Shown piece after piece: positions 35,122 to 44,444 of a stretch of DNA of 64,000 nt. Numbering within the stretch: the first letter of the stretch is position 1; every line of letters starts with the position of its first letter. A program made the position numbers and the translations under genes. This stretch comes from Blautia wexlerae DSM 19850 (GTDB lineage Bacteria; Bacillota; Clostridia; Lachnospirales; Lachnospiraceae): assembly GCF_025148125.1 (NCBI RefSeq), contig NZ_CP102267.1:2180501-2244500 (forward strand). The letters run 5' to 3'. The notes below the pieces were generated by a model that did no database searches, was not told where the DNA came from, and saw nothing but the letters and a program-made list of their open reading frames with translations.

Positions 35122-35159
35122 CTGCCAAAACACATCAGGGTTATGGTGTCTTTTGGCAG
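35122..35159 (+). terminator. Hairpin after the Spo0A-like gene
   Basis: CTGCCAAAA (35122-35130) pairs exactly with TTTTGGCAG (35151-35159), 25 nt after the stop. A T-rich stretch follows only loosely. Confidence 0.55.
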
Positions 35160-35736
35160 GCTGATGTTTTCAGCCGGAGAGAACCTTGAAAACTGAATAT
35201 CGGTATGGTGATATTTTTTTGAAACAAACGTGTCATTTCTGACGCTAAAATATAGAAATATCTTAAAGGACACAAAACATTTCGGCACATTCTATTTTGT
35301 ATGATGCAGGGTCAAGAGCTGTGCGAAGATACATTTGTCCGCAGTGGCAGCAAGTAAGGCAGAAAAGAAGCGGATCAAACAAGGAATCGTAGAAGATGAA
35401 GGAAAAGTGTGAGCAGCGCCCAGACATAGGCTGTTGGTGGCAGGCAGCCTGAAAGCCGAATGATAATGATACCTTTGCATAAAAACACTGCAACCAGGGT
35501 AGCGTCTGGGACATGCTGCAGCGAGAAAGGGGGCTGCAGGGTGTCAGGCGGCCAGCCGGGCCGGTCCTACATGCTCCCGTTCACACCGGGGTGAGAAAAT
35601 GAAAAAATCATGCTGGCAGGGAAAGCCCTGCCGGTATGGTGTGTGAAACAGGTTCATTTTAGGGCTATGGGGAAACAACAGGTTTCCTCATAGCCCTGGA
35701 ATGAAAACAGGAGCAAAAGAAAGAGGAGGCAGAGCA
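35160..35736. other. Gene-free leader before the recombinase operon
   Basis: About 580 bp with no convincing gene: forward frames are short and the minus-strand frames lack ribosome binding sites. The right half is GC-rich and carries several inverted repeats, including a near-perfect 16-bp hairpin (AGGGCTATGGGGAAAC, 35661-35676, with GTTTCCTCATAGCCCT, 35682-35697) just before the first recombinase-like gene. It could be a regulatory leader, or hold a recombination site or transfer origin. Confidence 0.4.
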
Positions 35737-36282
35737 ATGAAGAGAGAGAGGTTACAGAAACTGTTTTCAGAAGATAAAGAGATCTTTCAGGGAGGAATGC
35801 TGTTTCCTACATGGATCTGCAAAGGAAAAGAAGAGATAGAAAATAGGAATATTCCCCAGCGTGCGGCAGTGTATCTGGATATTCCCATTCCCTGTGCCGG
35901 GCTTTTGTATTATGAAAAAGAAAAAAGCCTGCATTACTGTGAACAGCAGACATACCAGGTGGTTACTTTGTTGGAAGGTGTAGGGTGTGATTATTCCATA
36001 GAAAAAGAAAACTGGCAGAGGCTGGCAGTGCTTGCACGAAAAGGCATGATTGATGTGATTGTGGTATCCGGACTCAGTAGGTTATCCTATTGTCCGGAAG
36101 AAATTTTACAGACAATGGAAATGCTCCAGTCTTTTCAGGTACAGATAGATTGTATCGGTTATGGAATTTTAGACTATGCCAGACTGAAACAGTATTTAAT
36201 GCACACCTGGGAGAAACAGGAACAGTTTGAGCAGGAGTTAGATGCGTATCTGTGCAGTTGCTGTACTAGGGAAAGGATATAA
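35737..36282 (+). CDS. Resolvase-like protein lacking the catalytic serine
   Basis: 181 aa from the ATG at 35737 (AGAGGAGG upstream). The stretch DVIVVSGLSRLSYCPEEIL matches the serine-recombinase motif DxxIVKDLSRLGR, and RAAVYLDIPIP stands where catalytic YLRLS should be, without Ser. There is no zinc-ribbon or recombinase domain. It is probably an inactive relative used as a partner or regulator for the three intact recombinases downstream. The next gene overlaps it as TAATG. Confidence 0.65.
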   Translation: MKRERLQKLFSEDKEIFQGGMLFPTWICKGKEEIENRNIPQRAAVYLDIPIPCAGLLYYEKEKSLHYCEQQTYQVVTLLEGVGCDYSIEKENWQRLAVLARKGMIDVIVVSGLSRLSYCPEEILQTMEMLQSFQVQIDCIGYGILDYARLKQYLMHTWEKQEQFEQELDAYLCSCCTRERI

Positions 36283-36536
36283 TGCTCTCGCGGGCAGAAC
36301 TGCTGAAGATGCGGGAAATGACGTTTGAAGACATTGACCCGAAAGAGATACAAGATGTAGAGAAACTGAATATTGATGTAAAAAAGAGCAAACCGGAGAA
36401 GATCCGGGAAATCCTGGAGTCCGGAAAGAATCCTTATTTTCTGAAATATAAGGGGATCACCATAAAGATTGGGTTTGCTTCTACCAACCGTACCATAGAG
36501 GAAGCCATAGAAAGCCTTGTGCAGATGAAATGGTAA
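36282..36536 (+). CDS. DUF6870-like small protein
   Basis: 84 aa, overlapping the previous stop codon (TAATG), so translationally coupled. The pattern MLSRAELLKMREM at the start, then KNPYFLKYKGITIKIGFA and TIEEAIESL, fits a small family that accompanies recombinases on Firmicute elements (I believe DUF6870). Function is unknown. Confidence 0.6.
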   Translation: MLSRAELLKMREMTFEDIDPKEIQDVEKLNIDVKKSKPEKIREILESGKNPYFLKYKGITIKIGFASTNRTIEEAIESLVQMKW

Positions 36537-36636
36537 AGCCACGACAGGGATAGGGAAGAATGCGGATTGTTGGCAGATTACAGGGTGGACAAACCTTCTG
36601 GACTATGGTAGGATGATGGCAAGGACCCAGTAGCCT

Positions 36637-36675
36637 CTATCATTTAGGGAATCGGCTGACGAATCTAAATGATAG
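36637..36675 (+). promoter_or_regulatory. Inverted repeat touching the ribosome binding site of recombinase 1
   Basis: CTATCATTTAG (36637-36647) pairs exactly with CTAAATGATAG (36665-36675), loop 17 nt. The right arm runs into the AGGAG used by the ATG at 36687. It could limit translation or be a recombination half-site. Confidence 0.55.
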
Positions 36676-36686
36676 GAGCGAATACA

Positions 36687-38354
36687 ATGAAAAATCAAAT
36701 ACTTAAAAAAATCTATCGTGCGGTTGTTTACCTGCGCCTTTCTGATGAAGACGGTGATAACAGGGAAAGCGACAGCATATCAAACCAGAGGATACTGATT
36801 CATAGCTTCCTGAAGAGCCACCCTGAAATTCAGGTGGTAAAAGAATGTGTGGATGATGGATATACCGGCACAAACTTTAACCGCCCTGGTTTTCAGGAAA
36901 TGCTGCGTATGCTGGAAGAGGGGGAAGCAGACTGTATTATTGTCAAAGACCTTTCTCGCTATGGAAGGGACTTTTCCGGTGTTTTACAGTATGTGGAACG
37001 TATCCTGCCGAAAATGGGTGTGCGCCTGATCCTTGTCAATGACAATTATGACAGCCTCACGCCAAATCGTGATTTCCTTACCCTGAGATTTAAAAGTTTA
37101 ATCAATGACCTTTATCCTGCGGATACTTCCAAAAGTGTGCGTTCCCATTTGTATGTCAAAATGACAGCCGGGCAGTGTGTAGCGCCTTTTGCTTTTTATG
37201 GTTATCTGAAATCCGAAGAGGATAAACATAAGCTGGTTATGGATGAAGTGGCAGCTTCTGTTGTACGGGATATTTACCACATGAAAATGCAGGGCTACAG
37301 CCTGACAGATATATCCGAAGAATTGAACCGGCGTGGGGTCTTGACACCTCTTCGGTATAAGCAGGTGTATTTAAAACAGAAATTAAAGACAGGGTTCCGC
37401 TTGACGGAAAAACCGGTCTGGATGCCAACTATGGTACGTCGTATCCTTCTTGATGAACGCTATACCGGAGTGCTGATACAGGGAAAAACAACAACGCCAA
37501 ACCATAAAGTAAAGGTTGTGATCCACAAAGAGGAAGCTGAGTGGATACGGTACGAAAATGCCTTTGAGCCGGTTATCAACAGACACCAATATGAAGTGGT
37601 AGGTAACCTGATGAAAATGGATACCATGAGAGGTGCAAAGGGGCTAGCGCTTCTTTCAGGCCTGGTAAAATGTGGGGACTGTAAAGAAAGCATGGTACTG
37701 AAAAGCCCAGATAAAGTTCACCACTATTATGTATGTTCGACTTCCCTTTATGAAAAGCAGTGCAGTTCCCATAGTATCAGTGAGAAAAAACTGGTAGGAG
37801 CTGTGACAGAGGCAATCCTGCATTATATTTCTGTTCTGATGGAGCTGAAAGAGATACTGGCGTATGTAAAAACTGCCTCAATCCCAAGACAGCGGCTTTT
37901 GGAAGAAGACAAAAAACTGGAGATGCTGGAAAAGGAGAGCCAGAGGATTTTAAACATTAAAGTAAAACTGTATGACAGTTTTGCAGAAGAAATCTTGGAC
38001 CGGACAGAATTTGAAACCTTCAAAGCAAAGTATGACCAGTCTTTAGAGGAAATCCGGCAGGCAATGGAGTGCCAGCAAAAGGAAATCCGAAATTTGCAGG
38101 AAACCCTTGAAAAACAGCAGGAGTGGCTGGAATATTTTCTGGAATACCGAGACCGGACGGAAGTGGATCGCTTAATGCTGGTAAATCTGGTCAAACGGAT
38201 TGAGGTATATGAGCAGAAGCGCATTATCATTCATTTTTGGTTTGAAGATGAATTTGAAAAGGTATTGGGACTACTGGAAACTGTAAACAGAGCAAAGCCG
38301 GACCGGAAAGTGGAAGCCTTCCTGAAAGGAAAGGGGGCGGAAGCAAGTGCCTAA
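36687..38354 (+). CDS. Large serine recombinase 1
   Basis: 555 aa from the ATG at 36687 (TAGGAG upstream). Catalytic Ser19 in VVYLRLSDEDGD, DLSRYGRD, then a recombinase domain (YTGVLIQGK), a zinc ribbon (CGDCKESMVLKS and YVCSTSLYEKQCSSHS) and a C-terminal coiled coil. Such enzymes integrate and excise conjugative transposons. It overlaps the next gene by 8 nt. Three tandem copies suggest a jointly acting set. Confidence 0.92.
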   Translation: MKNQILKKIYRAVVYLRLSDEDGDNRESDSISNQRILIHSFLKSHPEIQVVKECVDDGYTGTNFNRPGFQEMLRMLEEGEADCIIVKDLSRYGRDFSGVLQYVERILPKMGVRLILVNDNYDSLTPNRDFLTLRFKSLINDLYPADTSKSVRSHLYVKMTAGQCVAPFAFYGYLKSEEDKHKLVMDEVAASVVRDIYHMKMQGYSLTDISEELNRRGVLTPLRYKQVYLKQKLKTGFRLTEKPVWMPTMVRRILLDERYTGVLIQGKTTTPNHKVKVVIHKEEAEWIRYENAFEPVINRHQYEVVGNLMKMDTMRGAKGLALLSGLVKCGDCKESMVLKSPDKVHHYYVCSTSLYEKQCSSHSISEKKLVGAVTEAILHYISVLMELKEILAYVKTASIPRQRLLEEDKKLEMLEKESQRILNIKVKLYDSFAEEILDRTEFETFKAKYDQSLEEIRQAMECQQKEIRNLQETLEKQQEWLEYFLEYRDRTEVDRLMLVNLVKRIEVYEQKRIIIHFWFEDEFEKVLGLLETVNRAKPDRKVEAFLKGKGAEASA

Positions 38355-40038
38355 GATAAGCAAAAGAGGACAGAAAAGACAAAGCAGCAAGCCGGAAATG
38401 AAGTATCTGAGAACCTATATTTATGTAAGGCTTTCCGAAAGGGACGGAGGGCATGGCAGAAGGGATTCCATTTATATCCAAAAACAGATCTGTGAAGACT
38501 ACGCAAAGAAACACCCTGAAATGCTGGTGGTAAAAGTCTATGCAGATAATGGTGTGACAGGTACAACGTTCCAAAGGGACGCATTTGAAGAGTTGATGGA
38601 AGATGTGGCAAATAAAAAGGTTGACTGCATCATTGTAAAGGATTTTGCCCGGTTTGGACGGGACGCCTTAGATGCTGTAGATTTGATTGATGTGATTTTC
38701 CCAACCTTAAATATCCGGTTTGTTTCCGTTATGGACGAATATGACAGTGCAAACCCGGCTTGTGTAGAAGACCGGACCACCAATATTTTGAAACACTTTA
38801 TGAATGATTATTATGCCAGGGAAGTTTCAGAGAAACTGGTACAGGCGCACCGGCTGTCCAGGGAACGGGGAGAGTTCTGGGGATCCAGACCTCCTTATGG
38901 ATACCAACGAGCAGAGGAAAACAGTAAGAAGCTGGTGCCGGAACCAGAGGAAGCAGAAATAATCCGGCAGATTTTTTACTGGTATGTGTTTGAAGAAATG
39001 TCAAGCTATGATATAGCAAGGGAACTGAATGGCAGAAAGGTATTAGGACCGGAAGACAGCTACCAGAAAAGGAAACAGGGAAAGGAGCCGGAAAAAAGGC
39101 GGTTATGGAGATCAGACGGTATCCGGAAGATTTTACAGAACCCCGTTTATATAGGTGCTGCTGTTTATGGGAAAACAAAACAGATGCTTGCACAGAATAT
39201 TCCCCTTCAGATGATACCAAAAGAGCAGTGGGAAGTGTGTGAAAATGCCTGGGAAGCAGTTGTGGAACGGGCAATTTATGAGAAAGCACAGGAAATTGCA
39301 AAGGAACGCTGGAAAGATACGTTGGATAACTGGGCTGCAAACCCAAAAGAAAAACAGGGGGCAGATGGTCCTTTTAAGGGAAGGATTTTCTGTGGACATT
39401 GCGGAAAACGCCTTGGAAGGAGCAGGAGCGGAGGCAATGAGAAACATAAATATATGGTTTATAAATGTCCTTCTTTTTCCCTTACAGATCATACGGAATG
39501 TTTCCGGACGGTGAATGAAATCTACATCAATCAGGCAGTCAAGGCAGCACTTCGCTACCAGATCCAGCTTGCTGTAGAAAGTAAGAAAACCTATGGTGCA
39601 GAGTTTTATCAAAAGCTGGAGCAGGAGGTAGCAGAAAAAATAAAAAATGCCAGACAGAAGTATGAGAAGTATGGAAGAAAACTGGAAACCTTGTTTGAGC
39701 ATTATGCTACCGGGCTGTTGGACTGCAAGGAATATCAGGAGATTAAATCAATCTATCAGGAAGAACAGCAAGCAGCCAGGCAGAATATGAAGCAGATACA
39801 GCTTCGTGGACAGCACCTGTTAGATCAGGTGAAGGCAAGAATGGATTGGACAGAGGAACTTCTAAAGTACCAAAGATTTCAGAAGATAGAGAAAGGAATT
39901 GCGGACCGCTTTATTGAAAAGATTACGGTATATTCCAAAGACTATGTGGAAATCGTGTTCTGGTTTGGGGATTTATTTGAAAAGGAGCTGGAAAAAGAAC
40001 TGGACAATATGGAAGGAGGTCTTCCGTATGCAGTGTGA
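38347..40038 (+). CDS. Large serine recombinase 2
   Basis: 563 aa, GTG start at 38347 behind AAGGGGGC, overlapping recombinase 1. Catalytic Ser30 in IYVRLSERDGG, DFARFGRD, recombinase domain (YIGAAVYGKTK), zinc ribbon (CGHCGKRLGRS, YKCPSF) and long coiled coil. It is only a distant relative of its neighbours, so it did not arise by recent duplication. It overlaps recombinase 3 by 11 nt. Confidence 0.92.
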   Translation: MPKISKRGQKRQSSKPEMKYLRTYIYVRLSERDGGHGRRDSIYIQKQICEDYAKKHPEMLVVKVYADNGVTGTTFQRDAFEELMEDVANKKVDCIIVKDFARFGRDALDAVDLIDVIFPTLNIRFVSVMDEYDSANPACVEDRTTNILKHFMNDYYAREVSEKLVQAHRLSRERGEFWGSRPPYGYQRAEENSKKLVPEPEEAEIIRQIFYWYVFEEMSSYDIARELNGRKVLGPEDSYQKRKQGKEPEKRRLWRSDGIRKILQNPVYIGAAVYGKTKQMLAQNIPLQMIPKEQWEVCENAWEAVVERAIYEKAQEIAKERWKDTLDNWAANPKEKQGADGPFKGRIFCGHCGKRLGRSRSGGNEKHKYMVYKCPSFSLTDHTECFRTVNEIYINQAVKAALRYQIQLAVESKKTYGAEFYQKLEQEVAEKIKNARQKYEKYGRKLETLFEHYATGLLDCKEYQEIKSIYQEEQQAARQNMKQIQLRGQHLLDQVKARMDWTEELLKYQRFQKIEKGIADRFIEKITVYSKDYVEIVFWFGDLFEKELEKELDNMEGGLPYAV

Positions 40039-41602
40039 TTTTGTTTTTGCTTATCTGCGTCTTTCCAGAGATGATAAAGAAAAAATGGAGGAAAGCAACA
40101 GCATTAAAAATCAAAGGCTTTTAATTCAGCACTTTGTAGAAAACCAGCCGGAGTTTGCAGGGGCAAAGCTTTTCTTCTTTGTAGATGACGGTTACAGCGG
40201 TACAACGTTTGACCGCCCGGAATTTAAGCGCATGATGGGGCTGATTACCAGGAGAAAACGGATCTGTATCATTGTCAAAGATTTGAGCCGCCTGGGAAGG
40301 GATACCATAGAAACACAAAACTATATCGAAAAAATATTTCCGTTCCTTGGGGTGCGTTTCATTTCAATCAATGATTTTTATGACAGCAGCCAGAAACCTT
40401 CCGAAAGAAAGGATACGGAGATTAAATTTAAGAACCTGATCAATGGGATTTATCCCCAGATTTGTTCCGACAATATCAAAAAAGTTATGAGGAAACAGGC
40501 TGAAATGGGACAATATCATGGTTCAATCCCAACATACGGATATTGCTTCCATGACGGTGTTCATACAAAACTTCATCTGGATACGGAGGCAGCTTCCGTT
40601 GTAAGGGGGATTTTCGACCAAAGGTTGGAAGGAAAGACCTATGCAGACATTGCCAGGGACCTGAATAAAAAAGAAGTTGAAACACCTACCGTATATCTTC
40701 AAAGGAAAGGCTGGGCGCCGGAAGCAAAGAAATCTGTGAAATTCTGGGACGGAAATTTAGTAAAGCTGATTTTGTTTAATCCGGTTTATGCAGGACTGAC
40801 GGTAAGAGGAAAAACAGAAACCAGGGTTCCGTCAAAAAGAGAGTACCGATATATTTCAAGAGAGGATTGGATTTGCGTAAAAGGAGGACACGAAGCGATT
40901 GTAACGGAGCAGGAGCTTCAGAAGGTCCAGGACATGGTACAGAAGGGCAAAAAATATCATGGGTCTACACCGTCTTCGGAGAATATTTTTGCAGGCTTGA
41001 TCCGCTGCGGGCATTGTGGTCGGAAAATGCGGATACGGACAGAATACAAAGAAAAGCCGATTTATTGTAAAAGTGTTACGACAGCCCCCAATGCTTCCTG
41101 TTATCCAAAGAAATATAAGCAGAAAGAGTTGGAAGAACTGGTGCTAATTATGATAAGACAGCAGGCAGCCCTTGCAGAGGATACCATAAAGCAGTTAAAG
41201 AAAGCCAATCAGACTTTGAATATTCCGAAACTCCGATATCGGAAAAAGCAATATGAAAAGAAGTTGGCGCTTTGTAAACAGGAGAAAATGGAATTGTATG
41301 AACAATATGCAGAAGAACAGATTTCCCTGAAGGATTACTTGGCACGAAAACAAACTTGTATGGAGAAGACAGCAGCTTATCAGCAAAAGATACAGGAGAT
41401 AGAAGCAAAAATTTTAAAGGGGGAGGAGGAAAAACAAAAGGAGAAATCAGAGGGACTGCAACTTTTTGTAAAATATAAGGGATTGGAAGAGCTATCTTAT
41501 GGAGTTCTGCATGAGCTGATTGAAGTCATAAATTTTTATGATCCGGAACATATTGAAATTGTATGGAAATACAGGGACGAATTTCTGGAAGCAGTAGGAT
41601 AA
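40028..41602 (+). CDS. Large serine recombinase 3
   Basis: 524 aa from the ATG at 40028 (GGAAGGAGG upstream); the frame is open from 39899, but that part duplicates the end of recombinase 2 in another frame. Catalytic Ser13 in FAYLRLSRDD, DLSRLGRD, recombinase domain (YAGLTVRGKT), zinc ribbon (CGHCGRKMRI) and coiled coil. It is the last of the three overlapping genes. Confidence 0.92.
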   Translation: MQCDFVFAYLRLSRDDKEKMEESNSIKNQRLLIQHFVENQPEFAGAKLFFFVDDGYSGTTFDRPEFKRMMGLITRRKRICIIVKDLSRLGRDTIETQNYIEKIFPFLGVRFISINDFYDSSQKPSERKDTEIKFKNLINGIYPQICSDNIKKVMRKQAEMGQYHGSIPTYGYCFHDGVHTKLHLDTEAASVVRGIFDQRLEGKTYADIARDLNKKEVETPTVYLQRKGWAPEAKKSVKFWDGNLVKLILFNPVYAGLTVRGKTETRVPSKREYRYISREDWICVKGGHEAIVTEQELQKVQDMVQKGKKYHGSTPSSENIFAGLIRCGHCGRKMRIRTEYKEKPIYCKSVTTAPNASCYPKKYKQKELEELVLIMIRQQAALAEDTIKQLKKANQTLNIPKLRYRKKQYEKKLALCKQEKMELYEQYAEEQISLKDYLARKQTCMEKTAAYQQKIQEIEAKILKGEEEKQKEKSEGLQLFVKYKGLEELSYGVLHELIEVINFYDPEHIEIVWKYRDEFLEAVG

Positions 41603-41736
41603 GAAAGAACCGGGAGAGCTTATTGTCCTGGATTCCGGTAGAGAAAAAGATTTCATAAAAGAGGAGGAAAACGCTGCGGTGTATTCCTCTTCTTTGTATT
41701 AGGAGAAAATTAGGCAAAGAAGATGGGGGAGGAGCC

Positions 41737-42207
41737 ATGTATCTTGAAACATATTCTATGGAAGAACTGATGGAGCTGATAGAAGAGAAAGGGTATTGCT
41801 CTGTGGAGGCAGTAGAAATCCTGAAAGAAATGGAACAGGCAAAAAAAGAGTATGATTTTTTACTCCGGGACTGTGAGGAAAAAGCGTGGAAAACAGACCA
41901 GGTGGTAGTTGATTATTACCGACATCTCTTAGACGAATTACGGAAAGCGTTGCCCTATGATGCTATGGGAGGTCAGCACACGATTCCGATTCTGGTATTG
42001 CAAGAGTTCCGGAAACAGGATATTGTAGAAAAAATCAGGAATTTTATAGGCTGTCAGGCTGGGTTTTCTGATCATGATCTGTTACAGGAAATACAGAAAT
42101 TTATTACCGTACATCTGGACCCGCAGGGAATTATCCTCTATATGGATGTACTGGGGAATCAGCCAGTGGCAAGGAATGCTTACAAACAGGGAGGACAAAT
42201 GTGGTAA
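41737..42207 (+). CDS. Hypothetical mobile-element protein
   Basis: 156 aa, ATG at 41737 behind GGGGGAGGAG. Acidic and mostly helical (MEELMELIEEKGYCSVEAVEILKEM). No recognised domain or signal. It overlaps the next gene by 7 nt. Part of the accessory tail behind the recombinases. Confidence 0.6.
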   Translation: MYLETYSMEELMELIEEKGYCSVEAVEILKEMEQAKKEYDFLLRDCEEKAWKTDQVVVDYYRHLLDELRKALPYDAMGGQHTIPILVLQEFRKQDIVEKIRNFIGCQAGFSDHDLLQEIQKFITVHLDPQGIILYMDVLGNQPVARNAYKQGGQMW

Positions 42208-42947
42208 AAGAAAGAGTATTGGCGGTTCCGGATACAAGCATTTTTATTGCAGAACTGCCGGAAGCGACCAGAAACATCATAAGAAAAGACTTAGAAGAAC
42301 ACGCAAGAGAACATCATTACCGGCTGGAGTGGGATTTGAAAAATAAAGACTATGTAGCAATGAGCCGGAGATTTTGCGATATGGAAGACATTTATATGGA
42401 TACCCATCTGCATTTTTGTGAGGCAGGGGAGGATATAGAGCCCTATGAAAAAAGCCTGCAGCGGACCATTTCTATCAGGTTATATCAAGACGAAGTAGAA
42501 GAACTCTGTAGGAAGTCTGGAAAAGTTGGGCTGTCAATCGGTGAACTGTTTGAAAACTTTGTTGCAGATTTGATTTGTGGTACACATACCAATGGTTCTG
42601 ATGAACGCATGTATATTGAGCAATGGTTTGACCGGTGCTATTTCAGTATTATGCCAGAGGAAACATTTTTATCTTATCTGCTTGAAATGCGGGAGATAGA
42701 CAGTGTTTTGGAATGCTGGGAAATCTTGCAGGAGTTGAAGGATCTGGAAGAGCCGGATTGTTATGATAAAGAGGAACTGGAGATACAGCAGAACACTTTG
42801 GAAGAATATTTTCAGGAATATAGAACCTATACAAGAGAACCGACAGAAGACCAGTTGGAAGCTGCTATGGAAAAGGTGCTGGAATGGAATAAGGAAAGAG
42901 AGCATTTGTTGGAAGGGACTGTTCCAGAGAAGTCTTTGGGGCGGTAG
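42201..42947 (+). CDS. Hypothetical mobile-element protein, acidic
   Basis: 248 aa, GTG start at 42201 with CAGGGAGG upstream, overlapping the previous gene. Very acidic, helical, no membrane segment. Aromatic and Cys residues are frequent in the middle (WFDRCYFSIMPEE). I do not recognise a family. Confidence 0.6.
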   Translation: MVKERVLAVPDTSIFIAELPEATRNIIRKDLEEHAREHHYRLEWDLKNKDYVAMSRRFCDMEDIYMDTHLHFCEAGEDIEPYEKSLQRTISIRLYQDEVEELCRKSGKVGLSIGELFENFVADLICGTHTNGSDERMYIEQWFDRCYFSIMPEETFLSYLLEMREIDSVLECWEILQELKDLEEPDCYDKEELEIQQNTLEEYFQEYRTYTREPTEDQLEAAMEKVLEWNKEREHLLEGTVPEKSLGR

Positions 42948-42972
42948 CCGGATTGGAGAAAGGAAGAAAACA

Positions 42973-43494
42973 GTGATAAGTAATGCGGAAAGAATTGTGT
43001 TAAGAAATATGTACCCACCAGGGTGTCGGGTAGAGTTGGAAGATATGGAGGCTGATCCGTATGTAAAACTGAGTCCCGGTGATTTAGGAACTGTACAGTT
43101 TGTAGATGATGCCGGACAGATTCATGTATCCTGGGATTGCGGACACAGCCTTGCTATGGTATTTGGTGTAGATCATTGTAGATGTGTTATGAGGGAGGAT
43201 CGTTTGCAGGAGATATTACAAAGAGTACAGGCTATGCCATTTGAGAGTTTGGAAAAAATGGAACTGTATATTACAGAAAAATTATCAGGGGCTTTCCCTA
43301 AAATCAGCTTTCAGGAGAGAGAAGGGCAGGAGGTTATTGCAGATATGGGAGTTGCCGCATTTATGAAGAAAGATCTTGGTGTAGCAATTCAATATGAAGC
43401 TGACAGTCAGCAACACATCTTTATAAAAAAGATGGAAATTCAAGGACAGGAATTGGAGAGGAAAAATCCTTTTCCAGTACAGAAGAAGCGATAA
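42973..43494 (+). CDS. DUF4314-containing protein
   Basis: 173 aa, GTG start at 42973 behind GGAGAAAGGAAG (about 10 nt). The N-terminal part matches DUF4314, a small SH3-like barrel: PPGCRVELEDME, SPGDLGTVQFVDDAGQIHVSWDCG. The C-terminal 90 residues are a separate unknown domain. DUF4314 proteins are frequent on ICEs of gut Firmicutes. Last intact gene of the element. Confidence 0.65.
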   Translation: MISNAERIVLRNMYPPGCRVELEDMEADPYVKLSPGDLGTVQFVDDAGQIHVSWDCGHSLAMVFGVDHCRCVMREDRLQEILQRVQAMPFESLEKMELYITEKLSGAFPKISFQEREGQEVIADMGVAAFMKKDLGVAIQYEADSQQHIFIKKMEIQGQELERKNPFPVQKKR

Positions 43495-43510
43495 GAATGA
43501 TTTTCTTTAA

Positions 43511-44323
43511 TTGCAAAAATCGACAATTTTTTTTGGATATTACTTGACAGGATAGGGAAAAACATTGCTTCTCTATGATATCGCCATGAAACTGTCCAGG
43601 CGTCAGCAGATATGCATGATTCACTGCGGTAATGCCGGAAAAGAATGGAAAATACTGCATAAACGTTTACAGCGTATTGCTTTTCTTTCGGACAATCAGC
43701 TGACCGAAAATACAGAGTTGAAACATTACAGTGCAGTTCTGGTAGACGAAGCACATTTACTTTCTTCAGAAAAACTGCAGATTCTGTTAACGCAATCGGA
43801 GGGGGAGTTTCCCGTAATATTTTCCAGTGATTCCGAAGATGCCATATGTCCTGAAGAGTTAGGGGTAAATACATTAAAACTTATAGAAAACCTGCCGGAA
43901 ATCCAGATGTTTCACTTAACCAACCGCATCCGTACCAATGCGGAACTTTCCTCATTTATCCAGAATATGCTACACCTTACAGACAGAAAAACCTCCAAAC
44001 CCTATCCGCATGTTTCTGTTGTATATGCAAATAATGAAGAGGAGACTGCTGCCTTACTGGAAGATTATATACATCAGGGTTATGAATATGAGATTACTGC
44101 CGTGAGAGACATAAAACGTCTTGTTATCATATTGGACGAACGATATTACTATGATCAGAACAGATATCTGCGTTCAAAACATTTCAAAGAAGGCAGGTCT
44201 GATGTCCGTAATTTATTTCACCAGCTGAATCAGGCCAAAGAGGAACTTTCTATAATTGTCAGAGAAAATACATATGTATACGAAACATTACTCACGCTTT
44301 TACAGCCTGATACTGTCAGATAA
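43511..44323 (+). pseudogene. Truncated DUF2075-type ATPase/helicase-like gene, probable insertion target
   Basis: The intact part (43565-44323, 252 aa) keeps Walker B LVDEAHLL, NRIRTN and a helicase-like C-terminus (VIILDERYYYDQNRYL). The Walker A is broken: just upstream, in the same frame, codons read T-G-stop-G-K-T followed by LLLYDIAMK, where an intact protein would have GTGKT. A second in-frame stop is at 43508. The N-terminal part is missing. Base composition matches the core genome to the right. So the mobile element probably interrupts this gene; residual translation from an internal start cannot be excluded. Confidence 0.65.
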
Positions 44324-44351
44324 AAACTGCAAACTATCCGACTCTCCCTTG

Positions 44352-44397
44352 AAATCCCCCACCATTCCGTATATAATAGGAATATTGTGGGGGATTT
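44352..44397. terminator. Strong hairpin terminator at the island/core boundary
   Basis: AAATCCCCCAC (44352-44362) pairs with GTGGGGGATTT (44387-44397), extended by ATTCC/GGAAT. The stem ends in TTTTCC. Confidence 0.75.
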
Positions 44398-44444
44398 TCC
44401 CTGCTTAACACAATGTTGATACAATAACCTCTGAAAGGAATACT

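Noticed and set aside
39133..39702. 189-aa open frame on the minus strand inside recombinase 2
   Set aside because: Antisense to a certain gene, low-complexity hydrophobic translation, no ribosome binding site.
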